Position numbers and translations under genes: made by a program | The notes under the pieces: model-generated | What the model was told of the DNA's origin: nothing | The model's input: the letters and a program-made list of their open reading frames with translations, nothing else | The model's database searches: none | Shown here: one piece after another, positions 1 to 5,175 of the stretch | Position numbering within the stretch: position 1 is the stretch's first letter | Layout: each line of letters begins with the position of its first letter | Source: Bacteroidales bacterium | GTDB taxonomy: Bacteria; Bacteroidota; Bacteroidia; Bacteroidales; VadinHA17 | Direction of reading: 5' to 3' | DNA: 5,175 nucleotides | Assembly (NCBI GenBank): GCA_020353115.1 | Contig: CP070687.1 | Location: 338,811-343,985 of the forward strand

Positions 1-32
1 TACGCATAAAGACTTACTTGCGAGACTTAAAA

Positions 33-218
33 TTAGTTTTTCTCAAGTAAATCTTTTGCCAAACTTAATGCGGAATTTAGTATTGCATTTAATTCTTCAA
101 TGGAAATTTTATCAAATGATACTTCAACACGATTACCAATAATATAAGTATCGTAAATCTTAGGTGAATTATTTTTAATATTCAATTTATAACGGACGTA
201 AAAAAGGAGCAAAGGCAA
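33..218 (-). CDS. Doubtful small hypothetical protein (61 aa), possibly 5'-truncated
   Basis: I do not recognise this frame. It opens with TTG (216-218), has no internal ATG and shows no clear ribosome binding site. Its first dozen residues (LPLLLFYVRYKLN) are simply antisense to the recombinase fragment, so they are unlikely to be native. The rest looks more protein-like: a beta-type stretch (IYDTYIIGNRVEVSF), then an acidic amphipathic helix (SIEELNAILNSALSLAKDLLEKN) ending at TAA. A later TTG at 183-185 could give a shorter product of about 50 residues. The best reading is the C-terminal part of a gene whose 5' end was replaced where the recombinase fragment joins, near 180-190. The surrounding DNA is only about 26% GC, well below the ars genes. 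It may equally be a chance frame. Confidence 0.3.
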   Translation of the reverse strand: MPLLLFYVRYKLNIKNNSPKIYDTYIIGNRVEVSFDKISIEELNAILNSALSLAKDLLEKN

Positions 219-376
219 ATCCAGCAGATCTATTATTAAAATATAAAGATGTAGCTGATCTACTTAAAAATAGTGAACTGTCTTTAAGACGCATTGCTCA
301 AATTACAGGGAAATCCATTAATACAGTGAGGAAAGTAAACACCATATTGTGTGTTAAGCTGGCAATTAATGTTTGA
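179..376 (+). pseudogene. C-terminal fragment of a resolvase/invertase-type serine recombinase
   Basis: Reading the plus strand in this frame gives a GRKKGAK basic segment. It is followed by a KYKDVADLLKN helix and a helix-turn-helix of the form LSLRRIAQITGKSINTVRKV (about 224-340). This is the DNA-binding tail of resolvase/DNA-invertase family serine recombinases, where such a linker and Hin-like HTH follow the catalytic domain. The catalytic N-terminal domain with its active-site serine is absent: an in-frame TAA at 176-178 closes the frame directly upstream, and no ATG start precedes the tail. The last residues (CVKLAINV) do not look like the family and may be read-through past a second junction. 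It overlaps the end of the convergent small membrane gene by 11 nt. The identification of the HTH is by recognition and fairly secure; calling it dead is inferred from the missing catalytic part. Confidence 0.7.
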
Positions 377-644
377 TGGTTTGATCATCTGATTCCGATT
401 TATTTCTTGCCTTCAACTCAGCATTAATAAAAATTGAATTCATAATCAGTTCAACTATTGCTCCAATCACTGCACCAATCACAATCACGTGAAATAGACT
501 AAGTTTTATAGTTTGAATCGTGCCGATTACTTTGAAGATACCAGCTAAGAAAACGAGAATTATTACCCAAAGAGCTATAAATGTTTTTCTTTTTAGATTC
601 TTGAGATTTTCTGTACTGAGTTCTGTGAGTTTCTCTTTTCTCAT
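366..644 (-). CDS. Small two-helix membrane protein at the end of the ars operon
   Basis: This 92-residue protein has a charged cytoplasmic-looking N-terminus (MRKEKLTELSTENLKNLKRK) and two hydrophobic helices at about residues 21-41 and 50-73. It ends in a charged tail (residues 76-92). It contains no cysteine, so it offers no obvious site for arsenic or a disulfide. The architecture recalls small two-helix proteins of Bacteroidetes that databases sometimes label 'redox-active disulfide protein 2', a name that would be misleading here; this resemblance is from memory and weak. The ATG at 642-644 begins 19 nt after the acr3 stop on the same strand, so it is very likely the last gene of the ars transcript. 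Function is unknown. A role beside the Acr3 pump is conceivable only from position. Confidence 0.75.
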   Translation of the reverse strand: MRKEKLTELSTENLKNLKRKTFIALWVIILVFLAGIFKVIGTIQTIKLSLFHVIVIGAVIGAIVELIMNSIFINAELKARNKSESDDQTIKH

Positions 645-663
645 GAGTAATTGAATGTAGAAA

Positions 664-1695
664 TCAATATCGCCACTTATTAGCCAGGGATACCAAGCTC
701 AACATTACTGGGACTTCAACAAGAACGCCAACAACTGTTACCATTGCTGCCGGTGATTGTAATCCAAAAAGAGCAATGGCCACGGCAACAGCCAACTCGA
801 AGAAATTGCTTGCACCGATCATTGAGGCAGGGGCACAAATGGCATGGGGCAGTTTCAGTAATCTTCCTCCAAACCAGGCGATAAAGAATATGAAATAGGT
901 CTGAATGATTAACGGCACGGCTACCAGTAATATGATAAGCGGTTTTTCCAGGATAGTTGTGCCCTGAAAAGCAAAAAGAAGCACCAAGGTGGTTAACAAT
1001 GCGACGATTGAAACAGGTCGGAATGTTGGAAGAAAGGTTTGCTTAAACCACTCTTCCCCTTTTTTCCGGATCAAAACCTTATGGGTCATATACCCTGCAA
1101 ATAGTGGAATCACCACGAAAATAATAACACTTGCTATAAGGGTATCATAGGGGATTTTAATATCAGTGATCCCAATCAATAATCCTACGATGGGAACAAA
1201 TGCCACCAGGATGATCAGGTCATTAACCGATACCTGAACCAGTGTGTAATTCGGATCCCCATCAGATAGGTAACTCCATACGAAAACCATGGCAGTACAG
1301 GGTGCCGCACCGAGAAGGATTGCTCCGGCAATATATTCTCCTGCCAGTTCCGGTGAAATAAATGCAGCATACAATTTTGTAAAAAAAATCCATGCAAAAA
1401 AGGCCATAGTAAAAGGTTTGATCAGCCAGTTGACCACCAGAGTCAGGATCAGTCCCTTTGGTCGTTTTCCTACATCCTTAATACTGGAAAAGTCAACCTG
1501 GAGCATCATCGGGTAGATCATCAGCCAGATCAGAATGGCTACGGGGATATTCACCCTAAAAAGTTCCAGGTTACTGATTATCTCAATGCTGTTTCCGGCA
1601 AAATGTCCGATGGCAATACCAACTGCAATGCAAAGAACCACCCAGAGTGTCAGGTATTTTTCGAAAAATCCGATATGTTTCTTTTTGTTATTCAT
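664..1695 (-). CDS. acr3: Acr3-type arsenite efflux permease
   Basis: This 343-residue inner-membrane carrier expels arsenite, the step that finishes detoxification after arsenate reduction. About ten membrane helices can be picked out, at roughly residues 12-32, 46-66, 81-103, 118-141, 152-176, 184-203, 226-243, 252-275, 288-310 and 315-337. The BASS/ACR3 signature is clear. GAAPCTAMVFVWSYL in helix 4 carries Cys133, the counterpart of the cysteine essential in studied Acr3 proteins. ASNFFELAVA (Glu300) and GVLVEVPVML (Glu327) supply the conserved acidic residues of helices 9 and 10. Length is normal for bacterial Acr3 and no break is seen. An AGG lies about 8 nt before the ATG at 1693-1695. 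The gene follows arsM by 23 nt, consistent with one transcript. It is sometimes named arsB, but it is not related to the E. coli ArsB family. Confidence 0.96.
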   Translation of the reverse strand: MNNKKKHIGFFEKYLTLWVVLCIAVGIAIGHFAGNSIEIISNLELFRVNIPVAILIWLMIYPMMLQVDFSSIKDVGKRPKGLILTLVVNWLIKPFTMAFFAWIFFTKLYAAFISPELAGEYIAGAILLGAAPCTAMVFVWSYLSDGDPNYTLVQVSVNDLIILVAFVPIVGLLIGITDIKIPYDTLIASVIIFVVIPLFAGYMTHKVLIRKKGEEWFKQTFLPTFRPVSIVALLTTLVLLFAFQGTTILEKPLIILLVAVPLIIQTYFIFFIAWFGGRLLKLPHAICAPASMIGASNFFELAVAVAIALFGLQSPAAMVTVVGVLVEVPVMLSLVSLANKWRY

Positions 1696-1718
1696 GCCTT
1701 TACCTGTGTAAATAAGAA

Positions 1719-2522
1719 TTATTTAAATGCAATCACCGTAATACTGTATATTCCGGTCCTGTTCTTTTTATATGTCCTGAGTTCATCCAGGGTAATGTAG
1801 TTCAGCAGAATCGAATTCGGAACAATGATTTCTTTCTCTTTTTTAACCTTCAGATCATGAAATCCTTGTTTTTGAATGGTTCTCAGGTATTCTTCCTTTT
1901 GTATAGCCCCGGATACACATCCTGCATACATTTCTGCTGCATCCTTGAGTTTATCAGGAAGTTCGCCGGCAATCACCACATCGGAAATACAAAAATGTCC
2001 TCCAGGTCTTAATACCCTGTATATCTCGCTGAAAGCTTTTTGTTTGTCAGGTACAAGATTTAGGACGCAATTACTAATAACCACATTATAATAATTGTCC
2101 GGTAGTGGCATATTTTCTATATCCCCTTTAACGAAATCTATGTTTTTGAAATCAGTCTTTTTCAAATTATTATGGGCTTTTTTGAGCATATCTTCGGTAA
2201 AATCAATCCCTGTAACCGTACCTGTTTCGCCCACGAAGTTCCGTGCAACGAAACAATCATTGCCGGCTCCCGATCCCAGATCCAACACATGATCTCCTTT
2301 TTTAATCGCTGCATATTGGGTAGGAATTCCGCATCCTAAACCCAGGTCAGCATCAGCATTATATCCCTCAATCTGTCTGTAGTCATCACTGAAGATGGTA
2401 TAGTCCATATCGTCACAGCACCCGGTACTTCCACAGCAGGATGATTGATTCTGAATTGTGCTTTGAGAGGCGATTTTGCCATATTTTTCCTGAACGATTA
2501 GTTTTAATTCTTTTGGATTCAT
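1719..2522 (-). CDS. arsM: Arsenite S-adenosylmethionine methyltransferase ArsM
   Basis: This 267-residue cytosolic enzyme transfers methyl groups from S-adenosylmethionine to As(III), giving methylated and eventually volatile arsenicals. The SAM-binding motif I is VLDLGSGAGNDC (residues 79-90), followed by the acidic GIDFTEDML (105-113) and GDIENMPLP (133-141). Three cysteines fit the arsenite-binding set of ArsM/AS3MT enzymes: Cys64 in LGLGCG, Cys152 in ISNCVLNLVPDK and Cys202 in YAGCVSGA. They match Cys72, Cys174 and Cys224 of the algal CmArsM. An N-terminal CCGSTGCC stretch (Cys29, 30, 35, 36) adds two vicinal cysteine pairs, which occur in many bacterial ArsM proteins. The C-terminal domain ends with GIYSITVIAFK as usual, so the gene is full length. 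Its ATG overlaps the arsRC stop as ATGA (2519-2522), implying translational coupling. Confidence 0.95.
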   Translation of the reverse strand: MNPKELKLIVQEKYGKIASQSTIQNQSSCCGSTGCCDDMDYTIFSDDYRQIEGYNADADLGLGCGIPTQYAAIKKGDHVLDLGSGAGNDCFVARNFVGETGTVTGIDFTEDMLKKAHNNLKKTDFKNIDFVKGDIENMPLPDNYYNVVISNCVLNLVPDKQKAFSEIYRVLRPGGHFCISDVVIAGELPDKLKDAAEMYAGCVSGAIQKEEYLRTIQKQGFHDLKVKKEKEIIVPNSILLNYITLDELRTYKKNRTGIYSITVIAFK

Positions 2523-3277
2523 AACTCAGATTTTAATTGTTCTATATATAGTTTGAGAAAGGCTTCATTGATCTTGTCTCGGACCCGGTAATATTCATTC
2601 TGAATAGATTCAGGAGTTCCAGTGGCATGTGACGGATCGTCGAAACCTATATGTAACCGGTGTTTGACCTTGCCCAGAAATGCTGGGCAGTTTTCGTTTG
2701 CTCCACCGCAAACCGTAATTACATAATCCCATTCGTCGTCAAGGTATATATCCACTTGGTCGGATGTGTGATTGCTTATATCGATCCCGATTTCCTTCAT
2801 CACCTCCACTGCTTTTGGATTCAACTTTCCCGAAGCTTCGGTACCTGCACTGGCAACCTGAAGGCGACTATCAAAGGATTGCAGGAATCCATGGGCCATT
2901 TGACTTCGGCAGCTGTTCCCAGTGCATAAGATTAATATTTTCATGTATCTACATTTGCAATTATCTAATTCTATGGTTTCAATAAATTCAAGCATAATCT
3001 TGCGCATCTCTTCGATTCTATCCTGAACGAGGCAATACCTGGTTGTTGCTCCCCGAATGTGTCCCTCAATTAAACCGGCATCCTTCAATTCTTTAAGGTG
3101 CTGGTTTAAAGTGGTCCTTCCAAGGGGCAGATCCTCGGAAATATCCCCGGTAATGCAGGTTTCGGATGCTGCCAGGAATTGCAGTATCTTGAGTCGTGCA
3201 GGATGCCCCAAGGTCTTGAACATTCTTGCCATCTCTGTAAGCGTTGAATCAAAAAGTTCGGTTTTAGCATGTACCAT
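2519..3277 (-). CDS. ArsR-ArsC fusion: arsenic-responsive repressor joined to arsenate reductase
   Basis: One 252-residue frame holds two complete proteins. Residues 1-110 are an ArsR/SmtB winged-helix repressor: FKTLGHPARLKILQFL, a recognition region LGRTTLNQHLKELKDAGLI (52-70) and a wing IRGATTRYCL. Candidate As(III) ligands are Cys41 (ETCITGDIS), Cys82 and the Cys107-Lys-Cys109 motif at the domain end. Residues 112-252 are a thioredoxin-linked arsenate reductase of the low-molecular-weight phosphatase fold. It has the P-loop CTGNSCR (Cys118, Cys123, Arg124), the shuttle pair Cys190 and Cys197 in VCGGANENCP, and the FDDP loop with Asp213. These fall in register with Cys10, 15, 82, 89 and Asp105 of plasmid pI258 ArsC. 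Only Tyr111 separates the domains, and Met112 matches a normal ArsC start. The ATG at 3275-3277 gives a typical ArsR N-terminus. It is the first gene of the operon, overlapping arsM by 4 nt, with a palindromic operator candidate just upstream. Confidence 0.94.
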   Translation of the reverse strand: MVHAKTELFDSTLTEMARMFKTLGHPARLKILQFLAASETCITGDISEDLPLGRTTLNQHLKELKDAGLIEGHIRGATTRYCLVQDRIEEMRKIMLEFIETIELDNCKCRYMKILILCTGNSCRSQMAHGFLQSFDSRLQVASAGTEASGKLNPKAVEVMKEIGIDISNHTSDQVDIYLDDEWDYVITVCGGANENCPAFLGKVKHRLHIGFDDPSHATGTPESIQNEYYRVRDKINEAFLKLYIEQLKSEL

Positions 3278-3288
3278 AATGTATACTT

Positions 3289-3310
3289 TATGACGTAAAT
3301 ATACGTCTTA
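3289..3310. promoter_or_regulatory. Candidate ArsR operator palindrome
   Basis: A perfect inverted repeat GACGTA-AATA-TACGTC (3292-3307) continues as an imperfect dyad to 3289-3310. It sits 14 nt upstream of the arsRC start codon (core measure), where ArsR-family autorepressors usually bind. On the minus strand its centre reads TATATTTA (3303-3296), one base from the Bacteroidetes -7 consensus TAnnTTTG, so the site may also overlap a promoter. No matching TTG element was found at 19-21 nt, so the promoter part is weak. Binding by ArsRC is inferred from position and symmetry only. Confidence 0.6.
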
Positions 3311-3349
3311 TATGTCCGAGCACTGAGGGTATCAACCTTTCAGAAATGT

Positions 3350-3379
3350 ATTGTACCCAAAGATCAACTTTACTGTCAA
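3350..3379 (-). promoter_or_regulatory. Candidate sigma70-like promoter for the ars operon
   Basis: On the minus strand TTGACA (3379-3374) is followed after 18 nt by TACAAT (3355-3350), close to the sigma70 consensus and pointing at arsRC. Transcription would begin near 3343 and pass through the palindrome at 3289-3310, which could then act as a roadblock operator. Against it: Bacteroidetes housekeeping promoters normally use TAnnTTTG and a -33 TTG, so a sigma70-style match may be accidental in AT-rich DNA. Confidence 0.35.
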
Positions 3380-3397
3380 TAGTCAATCAGAGTCAAT
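3375..3397. repeat. Three short GTCAAT direct repeats
   Basis: GTCAAT occurs at 3375-3380, 3382-3387 and 3392-3397, that is, three ATTGAC copies read on the minus strand. They lie just past the stop of the ProC-like gene, and the first overlaps the TTGACA of the candidate ars promoter. Spacings of 7 and 10 nt are irregular. They could be an activator site, alternative -35 elements or chance repetition. Confidence 0.3.
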
Positions 3398-3403
3398 TGA
3401 ATA

Positions 3404-4180
3404 TTATTGAGGTCTAATTTTTTCATAGAGTCCAAGCAGTTTAGTTTCAAGGATCCTTTCAATCTCCTCTTCATTATCCCCGATAGGCTTAACAGGGATC
3501 AGATCTATAACCTCCTCGTGAGTCATATTTGATTTGTAGAACAGCTTGAGACTCCTTCTTAGGGTTGATCCGATAATTCTATTTATATCCGCTTCCGGAA
3601 TACCTGTTTGTATAGCAATTTCCTCCATTTTCATCCACTGGAACCAGAAATAGGTGGGAAGCATGGCCGAAACAATGGCGTAGCCTTCCAGGGAACTTTC
3701 TTTAACCTCAAACGTTTTTCCCAACACTTTTAACAAGTCCAGCAGAGAGGTTTTTTCATCATTGCTGATGGATGCTGAAAAGGATACAGGATTATATCCC
3801 TTATTAATAATGGAAGTTGCATTAGGAATCATGCGGACATGTTTCCCTTTTGAGAGCATGCTGGCCATTCTTTCGAGGGTGATTTTTGGAGCAAGTGATA
3901 CTATGACTGTACTGTCAGTCACAGTTTCCTTAATATTGCCGAGTGCTTCCATCATCACAGGAGGATGAACCGCTAAAAAGACCAAATCCTGGCCTGCAGG
4001 TTTGTCAGGGGAATCAGCAACTTTAATTTCTGGAAATTGCCTTTGTAATTCACTTGAGGTTTCGGTGTTGGGTTCAAATACAATAATCGATTCAAATTCG
4101 ACCGCTTTGTTTTTTAAAGCTTGTAGAATAATCCTTGTTATTCTACCGCCTCCAATAAATCCTAAAGTTGTAGTTTTCAT
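3404..4180 (-). CDS. ProC-like NAD(P)-binding protein, divergent from pyrroline-5-carboxylate reductase
   Basis: The 258-residue protein starts with a Rossmann dinucleotide-binding loop GFIGGGRIT (residues 7-15) and an acidic residue after strand two (VFEPN, Glu36). It continues with DLVFLAVHPPVM (65-76), VIVSLAPKITLERM (92-105) and RMIPNATSIINKGYNP (116-131). This order matches the N-terminal half of pyrroline-5-carboxylate reductase. The C-terminal helical part is unlike ProC: the usual glycine-rich SGSGPAY segment is replaced by SAMLPTYFWFQWMKMEE (171-187), and the DQVTSPGGTT signature by EEVIDLIPVKPIGDNEEEI (222-240). Proline synthesis is therefore doubtful and the substrate is unknown. 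It follows the diheme redox gene by 89 nt on the same strand. In that gap a weak Bacteroidetes-type match lies on the minus strand (TTG at 4252-4250, 21 nt, TACTTTTT at 4228-4221). It may thus be co-transcribed or have its own promoter. Confidence 0.8.
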   Translation of the reverse strand: MKTTTLGFIGGGRITRIILQALKNKAVEFESIIVFEPNTETSSELQRQFPEIKVADSPDKPAGQDLVFLAVHPPVMMEALGNIKETVTDSTVIVSLAPKITLERMASMLSKGKHVRMIPNATSIINKGYNPVSFSASISNDEKTSLLDLLKVLGKTFEVKESSLEGYAIVSAMLPTYFWFQWMKMEEIAIQTGIPEADINRIIGSTLRRSLKLFYKSNMTHEEVIDLIPVKPIGDNEEEIERILETKLLGLYEKIRPQ

Positions 4181-4269
4181 GATAATATGAGTTATGACAT
4201 TAATTGGTTGTTAGGTTCTAAAAAAGTAATTTCAAGATAAATACAGATGCAATAACAACTTTAATCCCT

Positions 4270-5109
4270 TTAATTATCTTTCATTAATCTGTAATGTGCA
4301 TCGGAGAAAAGTTTATGTCCAAGCGATTCTGTGTGACATGAATTGCAACTCATCATTCCACCAGTATTACTTAGTTTGCCCTGATTGCCATGGCATGTCA
4401 TACATTTTCGGACTGTTTCGTTGTCGTGGCCATTTGTTATGTAAGTATTATGATAGCAATCGTTCAGGACTGTCGTTATATGAGCTGCTACATCGCCTGT
4501 TAAACGGCGGCATCGCTCCTTGCGCTCGTCGCTTGTTATTTTAAATCCACTTGCCTTCACCCAATTGGAGTTAGATGCATGGCAAAGAGTGGAGTAGGAA
4601 ATGGATGATGGAGGAGTGAAATCCAAAATGGACTTCTGAGGTCTAAACTCGGGAAGCTGGGTGTTTTCATACCATTTAAATAGCCCTGTTATTAGACTGT
4701 CCTGTATCTTTTTATTATGGGCAAAGAACAGGCCTATTAGGGCAGCTCCTCCATTTAATGCACCACAGGTGGTCCCAAAACCGCCTATACCCCCATGACC
4801 ATATTTCAACATATGGAATGGAAATGAGGCAAAAGGCTCACCAAATTTATCAGCTAACTGAGAAACCACACTTTTGAAAGTAGCATACATACAGCTTCCA
4901 CTTGAATAATAATTGTAGGCTAACTGGGCTGTAACAGCTGGATCCAATGGATCATACATCCAATCAGATTCCGGTTTCTCATATTCCAGTTTTTCGGGTT
5001 TCTCTTCAGGCAGGTATTTTGGTTTGAATGCATTCATTAGTGTGATGATGCCTGCCCCACCAGCCGCTATCGCTCCAGCGGCGATTGTCATTGCTTTTCG
5101 TCTGTTCAT
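4270..5109 (-). CDS. Tat-type exported C_GCAxxG_C_C diheme protein, split-Soret cytochrome c-like
   Basis: The 279-residue protein begins with a twin-arginine-like signal (MNRRKAMTIAAGAIAAGG, hydrophobic to about residue 26), placing it outside the inner membrane or anchored to it. The middle carries the C_GCAxxG_C_C redox pattern: Cys73 in GSCMYATFKSV, Cys115 in FGTTCGALNGGAALIG, Cys176 in TLCHASNSNW and Cys200 in KERCRRLTGDVAAH. The end has two c-type heme sites, CMTCH (236-240) and CNSCH (255-259). This combination and size match split-Soret cytochrome c described from Desulfovibrio, a dimeric diheme protein with an extra iron centre. That would mean periplasmic electron transfer, partner unknown. 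A Cys218-Tyr-His220 lies between the domains. The ATG at 5107-5109 has an A-rich leader typical of Bacteroidetes. Family membership is well supported; the exact physiological role is not established here. Confidence 0.88.
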   Translation of the reverse strand: MNRRKAMTIAAGAIAAGGAGIITLMNAFKPKYLPEEKPEKLEYEKPESDWMYDPLDPAVTAQLAYNYYSSGSCMYATFKSVVSQLADKFGEPFASFPFHMLKYGHGGIGGFGTTCGALNGGAALIGLFFAHNKKIQDSLITGLFKWYENTQLPEFRPQKSILDFTPPSSISYSTLCHASNSNWVKASGFKITSDERKERCRRLTGDVAAHITTVLNDCYHNTYITNGHDNETVRKCMTCHGNQGKLSNTGGMMSCNSCHTESLGHKLFSDAHYRLMKDN

Positions 5110-5175
5110 ATTTTTTCTTTTTAAATAGGTTAAATACTTTTAATAATGAAATCAGTTTTACTTTCATAATTAAGA

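Noticed and set aside
10..29. Direct repeat AGACTTA at 10-16 and 23-29
   Set aside because: Seven-base repeats are expected by chance in AT-rich DNA; there is no further copy or link to an element end.
336..358. Possible hairpin AACAC...GTGTT as terminator of the ars operon
   Set aside because: The stem is only five base pairs, AT-rich, and lacks a following T-run on the operon strand.
1289..1516. Plus-strand open frame opposite acr3
   Set aside because: It is antisense to membrane helices of a clear Acr3 gene, and its translation resembles no protein family. The same applies to the minus-strand frame at 1215-1397.
2660..3293. Several plus-strand open frames opposite arsRC (2660-2929, 2764-2985, 3057-3293)
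   Set aside because: All lie antisense to conserved ArsR and ArsC motifs and have no recognisable domains; they are shadows of the real gene.
4296..4544. Plus-strand cysteine-rich frame opposite the diheme gene
   Set aside because: Its cysteines come from the complement of the heme-region codons; there is no independent start signal or domain.
5104..5167. Alternative minus-strand ATG at 5165-5167 reading MKVKLISLLKVFNLFKKKK
   Set aside because: It is in a different frame from the cytochrome gene and soon runs through its Tat signal codons into nonsense sequence and a stop. The ATG at 5107-5109 gives a proper signal peptide instead.
1..5175. CRISPR array, tRNA, rRNA or riboswitch
   Set aside because: No regularly spaced repeats, cloverleaf-like segment or known RNA motif was seen on either strand by eye.

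Overview
The window is a minus-strand block of accessory genes dominated by a compact arsenic-resistance operon. Gene style points to the Bacteroidetes (Bacteroidota), probably an anaerobic or environmental member. The signs are short A-rich leaders instead of strong Shine-Dalgarno sites, moderate GC (roughly 43-45% in sampled parts of acr3), and ArsM and Acr3 sequences resembling that phylum. This assignment rests on recognition, not a search.

Layout in transcription order (right to left). At 5109-4270 lies a Tat-type exported diheme protein that joins a C_GCAxxG_C_C redox domain to two CXXCH motifs, resembling split-Soret cytochrome c. At 4180-3404 lies a ProC-like (pyrroline-5-carboxylate reductase superfamily) NAD(P)-binding protein whose C-terminal signature has diverged. 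A 126-nt intergenic region (3278-3403) carries a perfect 6+4+6 palindrome just in front of arsR and a near-consensus TTGACA-N18-TACAAT promoter-like match. Then comes the ars operon: an ArsR-ArsC fusion (3277-2519), arsM (2522-1719, ATGA overlap), acr3 (1695-664) and a small two-helix membrane protein of unknown role (644-366).

The left edge (about 1-376) differs: it is strongly AT-rich (about 26% GC in the first 180 bases). It holds a plus-strand C-terminal fragment of a resolvase-type serine recombinase, convergent with the end of the operon, and a doubtful 61-residue minus-strand frame. I read this as the scar of a mobile element next to the resistance cassette.

How the genes work together: the ArsC half reduces arsenate to arsenite, Acr3 expels arsenite, ArsM methylates it, and the ArsR half should repress the operon until arsenite binds. 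Fusing sensor and reductase makes the protein that generates the inducer also the one that senses it. Whether the cytochrome and the ProC-like protein belong to arsenic metabolism is not shown by the sequence. They share strand and proximity, but the ars operon appears to have its own promoter and operator.
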